From positions 1 to 12,256 of the forward strand of contig JBBIKU010000072.1 of assembly GCA_037445245.1 (NCBI GenBank): a stretch of DNA of 12,256 nucleotides, in the 5' to 3' direction. A program made the position numbers and the translations under genes. Positions 1 to 6,748 of the stretch are shown in pieces (the stretch's first letter is position 1; every line of letters begins with the position of its first letter). The notes under the pieces are model-generated. The model did no database searches. It worked only from the letters and a program-made list of their open reading frames with translations, and was not told where the DNA came from. The stretch is from JBBIKU01 sp037445245. GTDB lineage: Bacteria; Chloroflexota; Anaerolineae; Anaerolineales; Anaerolineaceae.

Positions 1-208
1 GGAAGTTGTAGGTGCGAATGGTAACTTTGTCATCCTTGACCACACTGACGATATTGATTGTGGGCATTGTGACAGCCCTGACCGGCTGCGGCGCCGGAAG
101 CGCCAGTCCTACCAGCAGAATAAGAACCACCAGCGCCTGCAGCAGCCGCCCGCTGAGCCACCCTGCTGAAATGCGGTTTAATGACATCTTGTCTCCAATC
201 GTGTTCAT
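1..208 (-). CDS. Putative exported protein, N-terminal part only (cut by window edge)
   Basis: Reading the minus strand from an ATG at 208-206 gives 69 codons without a stop, continuing beyond position 1. The start is supported by an AGGAGG Shine-Dalgarno 4 bases upstream, with the sequence GCAGGAGGCATA directly before the ATG. The product begins with a polar stretch (MNTIGDKMSLNRIS). A hydrophobic segment follows at about residues 22-38 (LLQALVVLILLVGLALP), then a likely signal peptidase site near PVRAVT, so it is probably secreted or membrane-anchored. The mature start (PTINIVSVVKDDKVTIRTYNF) looks like a beta-strand-rich extracellular domain. I do not recognise the family with certainty, and the rest of the protein is outside the window. 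It lies 80 bp downstream of the NBR1-Ig-like lipoprotein gene on the same strand, so the two probably form an envelope operon. Confidence 0.7.
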   Translation of the reverse strand, partial: MNTIGDKMSLNRISAGWLSGRLLQALVVLILLVGLALPAPQPVRAVTMPTINIVSVVKDDKVTIRTYNF

Positions 209-288
209 TATGCCTCCTGCTTTCAAACCAAACCTGTACGCAATCCAGATCATGGCAGTTTCGTTCCCTCGATTTTTATCCATTCCGA

Positions 289-1450
289 TTATCGAACAAC
301 AACCGGCGCTAGCCAAAAGACGCGGTCATCGGTTGAGTCACCGTTGTTGTTGACCCGTAGAATGAACTCAACGCTCTTGCCTGCCAGGGAACTCAAATCG
401 GCATCGATCCAGGTCCATTTACCGTCGTACGCTTCCGCCCAGCGACCCAGATTCTTGACCTCGCCGCCCTCCACGCGGTAGTCCAGCAATACGGTGACAT
501 CACACTTGGGACTCTGATCCAGGCAGCCAACCAGGGAGCGGAAGCGGTCGCCGTCTCTGACTTTAAAGGCAGGATAACGACCCTGGATATAACCATCCTT
601 GCTGCGACTGGGAATCATGATCAGGGTCGGCTCGTCATCTTTATAGCCGCCTTCGAAGACCGGCGAAGAGGTACGCGTGATCGAGCCGGTGGTCACATCG
701 TCGCGGCTGCCCGGGCAGGGCAACAGCCCGGTGCTGCTGCGCCATTCCGCCTCACAGTAGTTGTACACAAAATCGCGGGGGTGATCCGGGTCCCATTTTC
801 CTTGACGGCGCTCCACGGTGATCTTGACCCAAAAGGAGCGGTTGGCGTTGGCGCCCAGCCCAAAAATCACACCAGTCGGGCTGCGCAGTTGCCAATAGCC
901 GATATAGTCGCCGCTATCGGCTGGGGCGGTCATCTTCACCGAAAGATCAACTGTGTTGCCGGGTATAACGGCATGGGGCAAGTCCACCGCGGGGGGCGCC
1001 CCGAGCAAGCTGCCGCCCATGAACACCAAATCGAAATCGGTGGTCCAGGTACAACTGCCCGCATTTCGCAAGCGCCACGTCTTGGTGAAGCTTTCGTTCG
1101 GGCTGAATGTCGTTCCATCCGGGATGGTGACATCAGCAATGAACCGAATCGAATAGCAGGGGATGCTGGTGGCGGTGACGGTCGGCGGCAACGGCGTAAC
1201 CGTCGCCGTGGCAGTGGTGGTCGGTGAGGAAGTCTCGGGGGGGGGGGGGGGGGGCTGTCGCCTGGGCAAGCTGGGTCAGCTCTGCCACCAGTGTTTCGAA
1301 CGCCGCCTGCGTCATCTGTGCCGCCACCGTTTGCTGGGCAGCCGCATCGATTTCCGCCTGGCTGGGAATGGTAGTGCCGGGCAGGCAGGCAGATAAGACA
1401 ATCAAGGCGCCAGCCAGGATTATCCAGAGAAAGAGGCGATTTTGCAACAT
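289..1450 (-). CDS. NBR1-Ig-like domain lipoprotein, reading frame broken at a poly-C tract
   Basis: Two minus-strand frames together make one lipoprotein. The N-terminal frame starts at the ATG at 1450-1448, with AAGGAGG 8 bases upstream. It has a lipoprotein signal peptide ending in the lipobox LSAC (Cys22), then an Ala/Gln-rich helix to about residue 66. At the run of 18 C on the coding strand this frame moves into an out-of-frame tail that ends near 1133. The other frame (open from 1269, stop TAA at 291-289) carries the rest: a Thr/Pro/Ser linker, an NBR1-type Ig-like domain and a C-terminal beta-rich domain. The Ig-like domain begins at CYSIRF and has the typical TKTWRLRNAGSCTW and YIGYWQLRSPTG motifs. 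The C-terminal domain ends FILRVNNNGDSTDDRVFW and may be a jelly-roll, but that is inference. A tract of 17 or 20 C would restore one frame, about 386 residues at 17. It probably sits on the outer face of the membrane; its ligand is unknown. It could be a phase-variable gene, a pseudogene or a sequencing error. Confidence 0.8.
1237..1254. repeat. 18-base homopolymer (G on plus strand, C on coding strand)
   Basis: An uninterrupted run of 18 G lies inside the NBR1-Ig-like lipoprotein gene, at the junction between the signal peptide/helical part and the Thr/Pro linker. On the coding strand it encodes consecutive prolines in either frame. The present length puts the two halves of the gene out of frame by one base. 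Such tracts slip readily during replication and are also hard to sequence. Confidence 0.95.
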
Positions 1451-1621
1451 GGGATGATCCTCCTTTTCATCCTATAGACGCTCAAACCAATCCACAAGTT
1501 CCAGATGAAGGGTGTGCCTGTATGCAGATTTTAGCAGATTGGATGAGAGAATCCTAGCCCCGGATGCAATCCAAGCGCGCCTTTGGCGAAACGGAAAACA
1601 AGTTGAAGCCAGCCATAGTGG

Positions 1622-1661
1622 CTTTAAACAAACCGAGCGCAACGTGAACGCCACGCTCGGT
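1622..1661 (-). terminator. Rho-independent terminator after dnaK
   Basis: A perfect 8-bp inverted repeat (ACCGAGCG at 1632-1639 with CGCTCGGT at 1654-1661) lies about 60 bp after the dnaK stop. Read on the minus strand, the hairpin is followed by TTGTTT. On the plus strand it is followed after a few bases by six T (1668-1673), so it may work in both directions. The loop is long (14 bases). It separates dnaK from the lipoprotein operon downstream. Confidence 0.72.
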
Positions 1662-1723
1662 ATCGCCTTTTTTCACTTGCCCGCCATCATGGATCATGAT
1701 TGGCACCTGTGGTGGGCAGCAGG

Positions 1724-3613
1724 TCATGTTTCGCGAAACTCGCCTTCCACCACATCATCACCCTCCGGCGGGCTAGTTTCGTCGCCCGTATCTGCGCTAG
1801 AGGCGGCGCTCTGTTGTGCGGCTTTCACCTGCATCGCCTGGCTGAGGGTCTGTTGCAGTGACTCGCTCTGGCTGCGAATCGAGCTGACATTGTCACCTTC
1901 CATCGCTTTGCGCAGATCTTTCACCTTGTTCTCCAGGTCAGAACGCAATGCCGCATCCAGGCTTGCGCTCTCTTCTTTAAGCAGCTTTTCAGCCTGATAG
2001 GCGATATTGTCCGCCATGTTGCGGGCTTCCGCTAGTTCACGCCGCCGGGCGTCTTCGGACTGGTGTTGCTTCGCTTCTTGCACCAGGCGCTCAATCTCAC
2101 TTTTATCTAGGTTGGTCGAAGCTGTGATGGTCACCCGCTGTTCCCTACCGGATGCCTTATCACGGGCGGAGACGTTCAGGATACCGTTGGCGTCAATATC
2201 GAAGGTCACCTCAATTTGCGGGATACCCCGCGGCGCGGCAGGGATGCCTTCCAGCCGGAAGCGCCCCAGGCTCATGTTGTCCGCCGCCATTGGACGCTCG
2301 CCCTGCAAGACGTGAATATCAACGGCAGTCTGATTGTCTTCGGCGGTGGAGAAGATCTCGGTCTTGCGGGCAGGGATGGTGGTGTTGCGCTCGATCAAAG
2401 TCGTCATCACCCCACCCAGTGTTTCCACACCCAGTGAAAGCGGGGTCACGTCGAGCAGCAGAACATCTTTGACCTGCCCGGAGAGTACACCGGCTTGAAT
2501 GGCGGCGCCGATTGCCACTACCTCATCGGGATTGACGCTCTTGTTGGGCTCCTTGCCGGTGAGGGAACTCACCAGTTCCTGCACCATCGGCATGCGGGTC
2601 GCCCCACCCACCAGAACCACTTCGTCCACATCGGTCGCTTTCAGGTTGGCGTCCTTCAAGGCAGCGTGGAACGGACCTTTCACGCGTTCGAGCAGGTCTG
2701 CCGTCATTTGCTCAAAGCGTGAGCGGCTCAACTTCATTTGCAAATGGCGCGGACCGCTGGCGTCGGCGGTGATGTAGGGCAGGTTGATCTCGGTTTCCAT
2801 TACGCTCGAGAGTTCGATTTTGGCTTTCTCGGCAGTTTCGCGCAGCCGCTGCAACGCCTGGCGATCTTTGCGCAGGTCGATCCCCTGTTCTTTCTTGAAC
2901 TCATCCGCCACCCAATTGACGATGCGTTCGTCCCAGTCATCGCCACCCAGATGGGTGTCGCCGCTGGTGGATTTAACCTCAAACACGCCGTCGCCAACCT
3001 CGAGGATACTGACATCGAAAGTGCCGCCGCCAAGGTCGAAGACGAGAATCTTCTCGTTGGTCTTTTTATCCAAACCGTACGCCAGGGCGGAGGCGGTAGG
3101 TTCGTTGATGATGCGCAACACCTCCAGACCGGCGATCTTTCCGGCGTCTTTAGTCGCTTGGCGCTGGCTGTCGTTGAAGTAAGCCGGCACAGTGATGACT
3201 GCCTGCGTGACCGTTTCGCCCAGGTACGCTTCGGCGTCCGCTTTCAACTTGGCAAGGATCATCGCCGAAATTTCCTGGGGCGAATATTCGCGCTTGGTGA
3301 CCGGGGTATGGACGCGGGCATCGCCCGCCGGTCCTTTAACGACGTCGAAAGGCACCATCTTGCGTTCCGTTTCCACTTCGTCGTAGTGCCGTCCCATGAA
3401 ACGTTTGATGGAATAGATGGTGTTCTCAGGGTTGATCACCGCCTGGCGTTTGGCGGGTATCCCCACCAAGCGTTCGCCGTTTTTATTGAACGCCACAACC
3501 GATGGCAAAAGGCGTGATCCTTCGGCAGTGGTAATTACAACCGGGTCACCACCTTCCATCACCGCTACGACACTGTTGGTGGTTCCCAGGTCTATTCCGA
3601 TAACTTTTGCCAT
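1724..3613 (-). CDS. dnaK: Molecular chaperone DnaK (Hsp70)
   Basis: This is a cytoplasmic ATP-dependent chaperone that binds exposed hydrophobic peptide segments and works with DnaJ and GrpE. The protein has 629 residues, close to the usual 600-640. The nucleotide-binding domain starts with GIDLGTTNS (residues 6-14) and has Lys70 in NTIYSIK at the same position as the catalytic lysine of E. coli DnaK. It also has the signatures AYFNDSQRQATKDAG, VFDLGGGTFDVSIL and VVLVGGATRMPMVQ. The linker VLLLDVTPLSLG leads into the peptide-binding domain, followed by a helical lid and a short acidic tail ending VVEGEFRET. The ATG at 3613-3611 is preceded by AAAGGAG about 10 bases upstream. grpE, dnaJ and hrcA are not adjacent, and I see no CIRCE operator (TTAGCACTC-N9-GAGTGCTAA) upstream. 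The gene appears to be transcribed alone, with a terminator downstream. Genomes of this type often carry more than one dnaK; whether this is the main copy cannot be judged here. Confidence 0.98.
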   Translation of the reverse strand: MAKVIGIDLGTTNSVVAVMEGGDPVVITTAEGSRLLPSVVAFNKNGERLVGIPAKRQAVINPENTIYSIKRFMGRHYDEVETERKMVPFDVVKGPAGDARVHTPVTKREYSPQEISAMILAKLKADAEAYLGETVTQAVITVPAYFNDSQRQATKDAGKIAGLEVLRIINEPTASALAYGLDKKTNEKILVFDLGGGTFDVSILEVGDGVFEVKSTSGDTHLGGDDWDERIVNWVADEFKKEQGIDLRKDRQALQRLRETAEKAKIELSSVMETEINLPYITADASGPRHLQMKLSRSRFEQMTADLLERVKGPFHAALKDANLKATDVDEVVLVGGATRMPMVQELVSSLTGKEPNKSVNPDEVVAIGAAIQAGVLSGQVKDVLLLDVTPLSLGVETLGGVMTTLIERNTTIPARKTEIFSTAEDNQTAVDIHVLQGERPMAADNMSLGRFRLEGIPAAPRGIPQIEVTFDIDANGILNVSARDKASGREQRVTITASTNLDKSEIERLVQEAKQHQSEDARRRELAEARNMADNIAYQAEKLLKEESASLDAALRSDLENKVKDLRKAMEGDNVSSIRSQSESLQQTLSQAMQVKAAQQSAASSADTGDETSPPEGDDVVEGEFRET

Positions 3614-3661
3614 GATTCGTTAACTCCTTTCCACCTCATTAACATTGATTACAAACATTTG

Positions 3662-3689
3662 ATCTTAGCATACCGCGCGATTGCAAGAA
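3662..3689 (-). promoter_or_regulatory. Candidate sigma-70-type promoter for dnaK
   Basis: On the minus strand TTCTTG (3689-3684) and TAAGAT (3667-3662) are separated by 16 bases, about 50 bp before the dnaK start. The match to TTGACA/TATAAT is moderate. It overlaps the -35 element of the promoter proposed for the divergent gene. Confidence 0.4.
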
Positions 3690-3709
3690 GGCTATTAACA
3701 AGGTATAAG
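3681..3709 (+). promoter_or_regulatory. Candidate sigma-70-type promoter for the nfeD-type gene
   Basis: TTGCAA (3681-3686) and TATAAG (3704-3709) are spaced by exactly 17 bases. Transcription would begin near 3716, leaving a leader of about 43 bases that includes the GGAGG ribosome binding site at 3750-3754. A perfect TATAAT at 3738-3743 lies too close to the start codon to leave room for that site, so I prefer the upstream pair. Confidence 0.5.
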
Positions 3710-3758
3710 AGAATAATCAGAACCACTTTATTGGGTTTATAATGAAGCTGGAGGCAGC

Positions 3759-5084
3759 ATGTTGCGAAAAACTATCGGGTGGCTGTGGTTGATGTGGATC
3801 GTCTTGTTCCTGGTCTTACCAGCCGGGCAGGTTCAAGCCCAGGCGGCAACGCCCGAAGTCATCTTACTTACCGCCAACGGACCGCTCACGCCCATCATGG
3901 CGGACTACCTGGAGCGTGGATTACAGGTTGCCTTCGAACGGCGCGCCGAAGTGGTGGTATTGCAACTGGACACGCCGGGTGGCAGCATCGATTTGATGAA
4001 CCGCATGATCCGCGACATCCGCGCCAGCAGCGTGCCGGTGGTCGTATACGTTTCGCCGCGCGGTGCGGTCGCCGGCAGCGCGGGGACGATGATCACCCTC
4101 GCCGGTCACGTGGCGGCAATGGCGCCCGAAACGACCATCGGCGCCGCCAGCCCGGTCGGGTTGCAGGGTGAAGACATCGGTGAGACGATGGAAAGCAAGG
4201 TTAAAGAATCTCTGAAAGCCTCCGCCAGGGCGCTCACCGCCGAACGCGGCGCCGAAGCGACACGCCTTGCCGAAGAAACCATCGAGTCCGCCCGCGCCGC
4301 CACCGTGGAAGAGGCGTTGGCGGTCGGCTTGATCGACCTGAGGGCTTCTGACCTGGACGATCTGCTAGAGCAGCTCGACGGGCGCACAGTCACCGTTCTG
4401 GAACGTCCGCTGGCGTTGAACACCCGCAACGCGATCGTCTTCCCGGTCAATTACACCTTCATCGAAGACATCCTGCAAACGCTGGTCAACCCCAATCTGG
4501 TCTTTCTGTTGCTGGCGATCGGCGTGCAAGCCATTCTGATCGAGCTTTCCAACCCCGGCGGATGGGCGGCTGGTTTCATCGGCATAGTGTGCCTGCTGCT
4601 GGCAGTTTATGGCTTGGGTATCCTGCCGGTCAACTGGTTTGGCATCCTTTTCATCGTCATCGCCATTGTGTTGTTCATCCTGGAGCTTTACACCCCGACC
4701 TTTGGGCTGCTGACAGCCGCCGGGACGATCTCGTTCATCGCCGGGGCGCTGGTGTTATTCAACACCGCCCGTGCGCCCGGCTTTGCGCCGGTCTCCATCC
4801 CGCTGGTGGTCGGCACCGGCTTGATCTTCGCCTTCACCTTCCTGGCGGTGGTCACCTTTGCCATCCGGGCGCAGCGTACCCCGATCCAAACCGGCAAAGA
4901 GTCGCTCCCCGGACAGATCGGCATTGCCCAAACCGAACTCAATCCGCGTGGCACCGTGCTTGCCGCCGGCGAACAGTGGATGGCTGAACTGGTCGATCCA
5001 GAAGAAGCACCGCTGCCGGAAGGCAGCCGGGTTGAAATCGTCGCAACCCAGGGCTTGTTGCTCAAAGTGCGCAAAATCAAGTAA
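3759..5084 (+). CDS. NfeD-family membrane-bound serine protease (ClpP-class)
   Basis: This is a full-length NfeD-type protein of 441 residues, a family of membrane proteases that is usually linked to stomatin/SPFH proteins and membrane quality control. A signal peptide covers about residues 1-28. The ClpP-like protease domain (about 33-215) has DTPGGS at 71-76, the nucleophile Ser107 in GSAGTM, and Lys147 as the likely partner lysine. The lysine assignment comes from its spacing to the following ERG motif. Hydrophobic segments lie at about 247-261, 268-288, 294-310, 318-336 and 347-368, followed by the C-terminal soluble OB-fold (GQIGIAQTELNPRG onward). The residues after ERG differ from the common RGRN. 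GGAGG lies 4 bases before the ATG. No SPFH partner gene is next to it. The gene downstream starts directly after its TAA, so the two are co-transcribed. Confidence 0.93.
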   Translation: MLRKTIGWLWLMWIVLFLVLPAGQVQAQAATPEVILLTANGPLTPIMADYLERGLQVAFERRAEVVVLQLDTPGGSIDLMNRMIRDIRASSVPVVVYVSPRGAVAGSAGTMITLAGHVAAMAPETTIGAASPVGLQGEDIGETMESKVKESLKASARALTAERGAEATRLAEETIESARAATVEEALAVGLIDLRASDLDDLLEQLDGRTVTVLERPLALNTRNAIVFPVNYTFIEDILQTLVNPNLVFLLLAIGVQAILIELSNPGGWAAGFIGIVCLLLAVYGLGILPVNWFGILFIVIAIVLFILELYTPTFGLLTAAGTISFIAGALVLFNTARAPGFAPVSIPLVVGTGLIFAFTFLAVVTFAIRAQRTPIQTGKESLPGQIGIAQTELNPRGTVLAAGEQWMAELVDPEEAPLPEGSRVEIVATQGLLLKVRKIK

Positions 5085-6212
5085 ATGAGCGCCAAAAAAT
5101 TCGTTGGGGTTATGTTGATGCTCGGGCTGGCATACCTGCCGCTGGCTTGCAGTTTGCGCCCGCAGATTAAAGTGGGATTCGCCGGAGAGTTGAGCGGCAA
5201 GCAATCCGAATTGGGGATTGCCGCCCGCAACGGCGTCCAGCTTGCCGTCGAAACGATCAATGACGCCGGGGGAATTCACGGCAGGCAGATCGAGTTGCTG
5301 GTGGCAGACGATCACGGAATCCCCGAAGGCGCCGCCGAGGCGGCTGCCGAACTGATCAACGCCGGCGTGGTCGCCGTCATCGGTCACATCACCAGCCAGC
5401 AAACCCTCACCGGTTTAGAAGTCACCCAGCCGCGCCGGGTGGTGCTGCTCAGCCCGACCGCATCCAGCAGCCTGTTGAGCAGAAAGGATGATCTCTTTTT
5501 CAGGGTGGTCGACAACACCGATCACGCCAACCGCTTCCTGGCGCAGCGCCTGCTGGAAAGAGACATTCAGCGCTTGGCAATCCTCTACGACGAGGAAAAC
5601 GCCGCCTTCACCCGCCAGTTTGCCGCCAGTCTCCAAAATGAGTTTGTCAGCAGAGGGGGAACGGTGACCGCACTGGCAAGTTTTTCCTCCGCCAGAGAAG
5701 TGGATTACCAGCAGATCGTGCGCAGTTTACAGGCGAGCGAACCCCAGGCACTGGCGATCGCCGCTTCCGCCCTCGATACCGCTTTTTTTGCCCAACACAG
5801 CCGTCTGATTGGCTGGGACGTGCCACTGTTCATCACCATTTGGGCTTATTCTGAAGCCTTCATTCAAAACGGCGGGCGCGCCATCGAGGGCGCCGAGCTG
5901 GTGGCGGGTTTCGATATGAACAGCCAGTCACCCGAAATGCAGGTGTTCAATCGGCGTTACCGTCAGCGCTTCGGCTATGCGCCGAATTTTGCCGCCGCCC
6001 TGGGATACGAGGCAATGCTGGTACTGGCTGAAGCGTTGAAGCAAAGCGGCGGCGAGGCGCAGGGCTTGCCGCAGGCTTTGCAGAATATTCGGGATTTTCA
6101 CGGCTTGACCGGCACAATTTCGATCAACGAATTCGGCGACACCCGCCGCCCGCTCTACCTGATACGAGTAGAGGACAAGGCTTTTACCACCCTCGCCAAC
6201 CTTGGATATTGA
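5085..6212 (+). CDS. LivK-like periplasmic-binding lipoprotein (branched-chain amino acid/amide ABC family)
   Basis: The 375-residue product is a type I solute-binding protein of the Leu/Ile/Val-binding family. Its signal peptide ends with LPLAC (Cys22), a lipobox, so it should be tethered to the outer face of the cytoplasmic membrane. Typical family features are IKVGFAGELSG near the mature start, NGVQLAVETINDAGGIHGRQIELLV, VVAVIGHITSQQT, and FFRVVDNTDHANRFLAQ, followed by RLAILYDEENAA at the second lobe. The ATG follows the TAA of the preceding protease gene with no gap and has no clear Shine-Dalgarno, so translation is probably coupled. No permease or ATPase genes are nearby. It may serve a transporter encoded elsewhere or act as a sensor component. 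The ligand cannot be read from the sequence. Confidence 0.9.
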   Translation: MSAKKFVGVMLMLGLAYLPLACSLRPQIKVGFAGELSGKQSELGIAARNGVQLAVETINDAGGIHGRQIELLVADDHGIPEGAAEAAAELINAGVVAVIGHITSQQTLTGLEVTQPRRVVLLSPTASSSLLSRKDDLFFRVVDNTDHANRFLAQRLLERDIQRLAILYDEENAAFTRQFAASLQNEFVSRGGTVTALASFSSAREVDYQQIVRSLQASEPQALAIAASALDTAFFAQHSRLIGWDVPLFITIWAYSEAFIQNGGRAIEGAELVAGFDMNSQSPEMQVFNRRYRQRFGYAPNFAAALGYEAMLVLAEALKQSGGEAQGLPQALQNIRDFHGLTGTISINEFGDTRRPLYLIRVEDKAFTTLANLGY

Positions 6213-6214
6213 TC

Positions 6215-6748
6215 TCAAGCCCGCCAGAAACCACGCCACACCGGGCGGATGTCTTCGGCGGTAATGACCGCCTCAGAATCGGCTTCCATCACAATTTTTT
6301 CTATCGTGCGCACATCCTTGCGGATCACGTTGCAGTGCAGCAACGATACGGTACCATCCATGCCGCGCCCCGGGATTTCGGTGACGCCAAAGCCCCTTTG
6401 GCGCAGCGATTCAGCAATGGAAGCGCCGCGCTTGGGTGAAATAATGGTGAAGTGAACGTGCCCGATGGCAAGCCGTCCTTCGATGAACATGCCAATCACG
6501 ATTCCGGTGGCGAAGCCAGCGGCGTAACCCAGCACCGTCAAGGGGTTGTTGAGGTTGGTCAGCACCTGAGAGATTGCAACCACAAACACCAGAGACTGGA
6601 AGAACCCCAAGATCCAGGCGAGAACCTTTTTGCCGCGCACCACAAACAACACACGGATGGTGTCCATGGTCATGTCACACACACGCAACAAAAAAATACC
6701 CAAAGCCATCCCCAACGCCTGGGGAGCAAAGACAAATTCGAGTGACAC
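6215..6748 (-). CDS. UPF0316 / DUF2179-type membrane protein
   Basis: The 177-residue protein matches the UPF0316 family in layout. Three hydrophobic segments occupy roughly the first 90 residues, including GIFLLRVCDMTMDTIRVLFVVRG and FFQSLVFVVAISQVLTNLNN. The GYAAGFATGIVIGMFIE segment leads into a soluble C-terminal DUF2179-like domain (HFTIISPKRG, then LRQRGFGVTEIPGRG). The function of the family is not established. I choose the GTG at 6748-6746 as start. GGAGG lies 4 bases upstream, and everything further upstream in this frame only shadows glgP. The GTG shares one base with the glgP stop (TAGTG), so the two genes are translationally coupled. The stop lies 2 bp from the stop of the convergent LivK-like gene. 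Confidence 0.88.
   Translation of the reverse strand: MSLEFVFAPQALGMALGIFLLRVCDMTMDTIRVLFVVRGKKVLAWILGFFQSLVFVVAISQVLTNLNNPLTVLGYAAGFATGIVIGMFIEGRLAIGHVHFTIISPKRGASIAESLRQRGFGVTEIPGRGMDGTVSLLHCNVIRKDVRTIEKIVMEADSEAVITAEDIRPVWRGFWRA

Noticed and set aside
12..353. Plus-strand open frame with a lipoprotein-like start (MRMVTLSS...LTGCG)
   Set aside because: It is antisense to the start of a minus-strand exported protein that has a strong AGGAGG site, and to the end of the lipoprotein gene. The later residues look like translated antisense DNA.
1471..1497. Possible promoter for the lipoprotein operon (TTGTGG, 15-base spacer, TATAGG on the minus strand)
   Set aside because: The spacer is short and the implied transcript would start at the ribosome binding site, leaving almost no leader. 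I do not consider it supported.
2738..3517. Long plus-strand open frame of 259 codons
   Set aside because: It is wholly antisense to dnaK, has no ribosome binding site and no recognisable domain. Long antisense frames are expected in GC-rich genes.
3738..3743. Perfect TATAAT before the NfeD-type gene
   Set aside because: A transcript from it would begin within the Shine-Dalgarno, and the -35 match is poor. The TTGCAA/TATAAG pair upstream is more likely.
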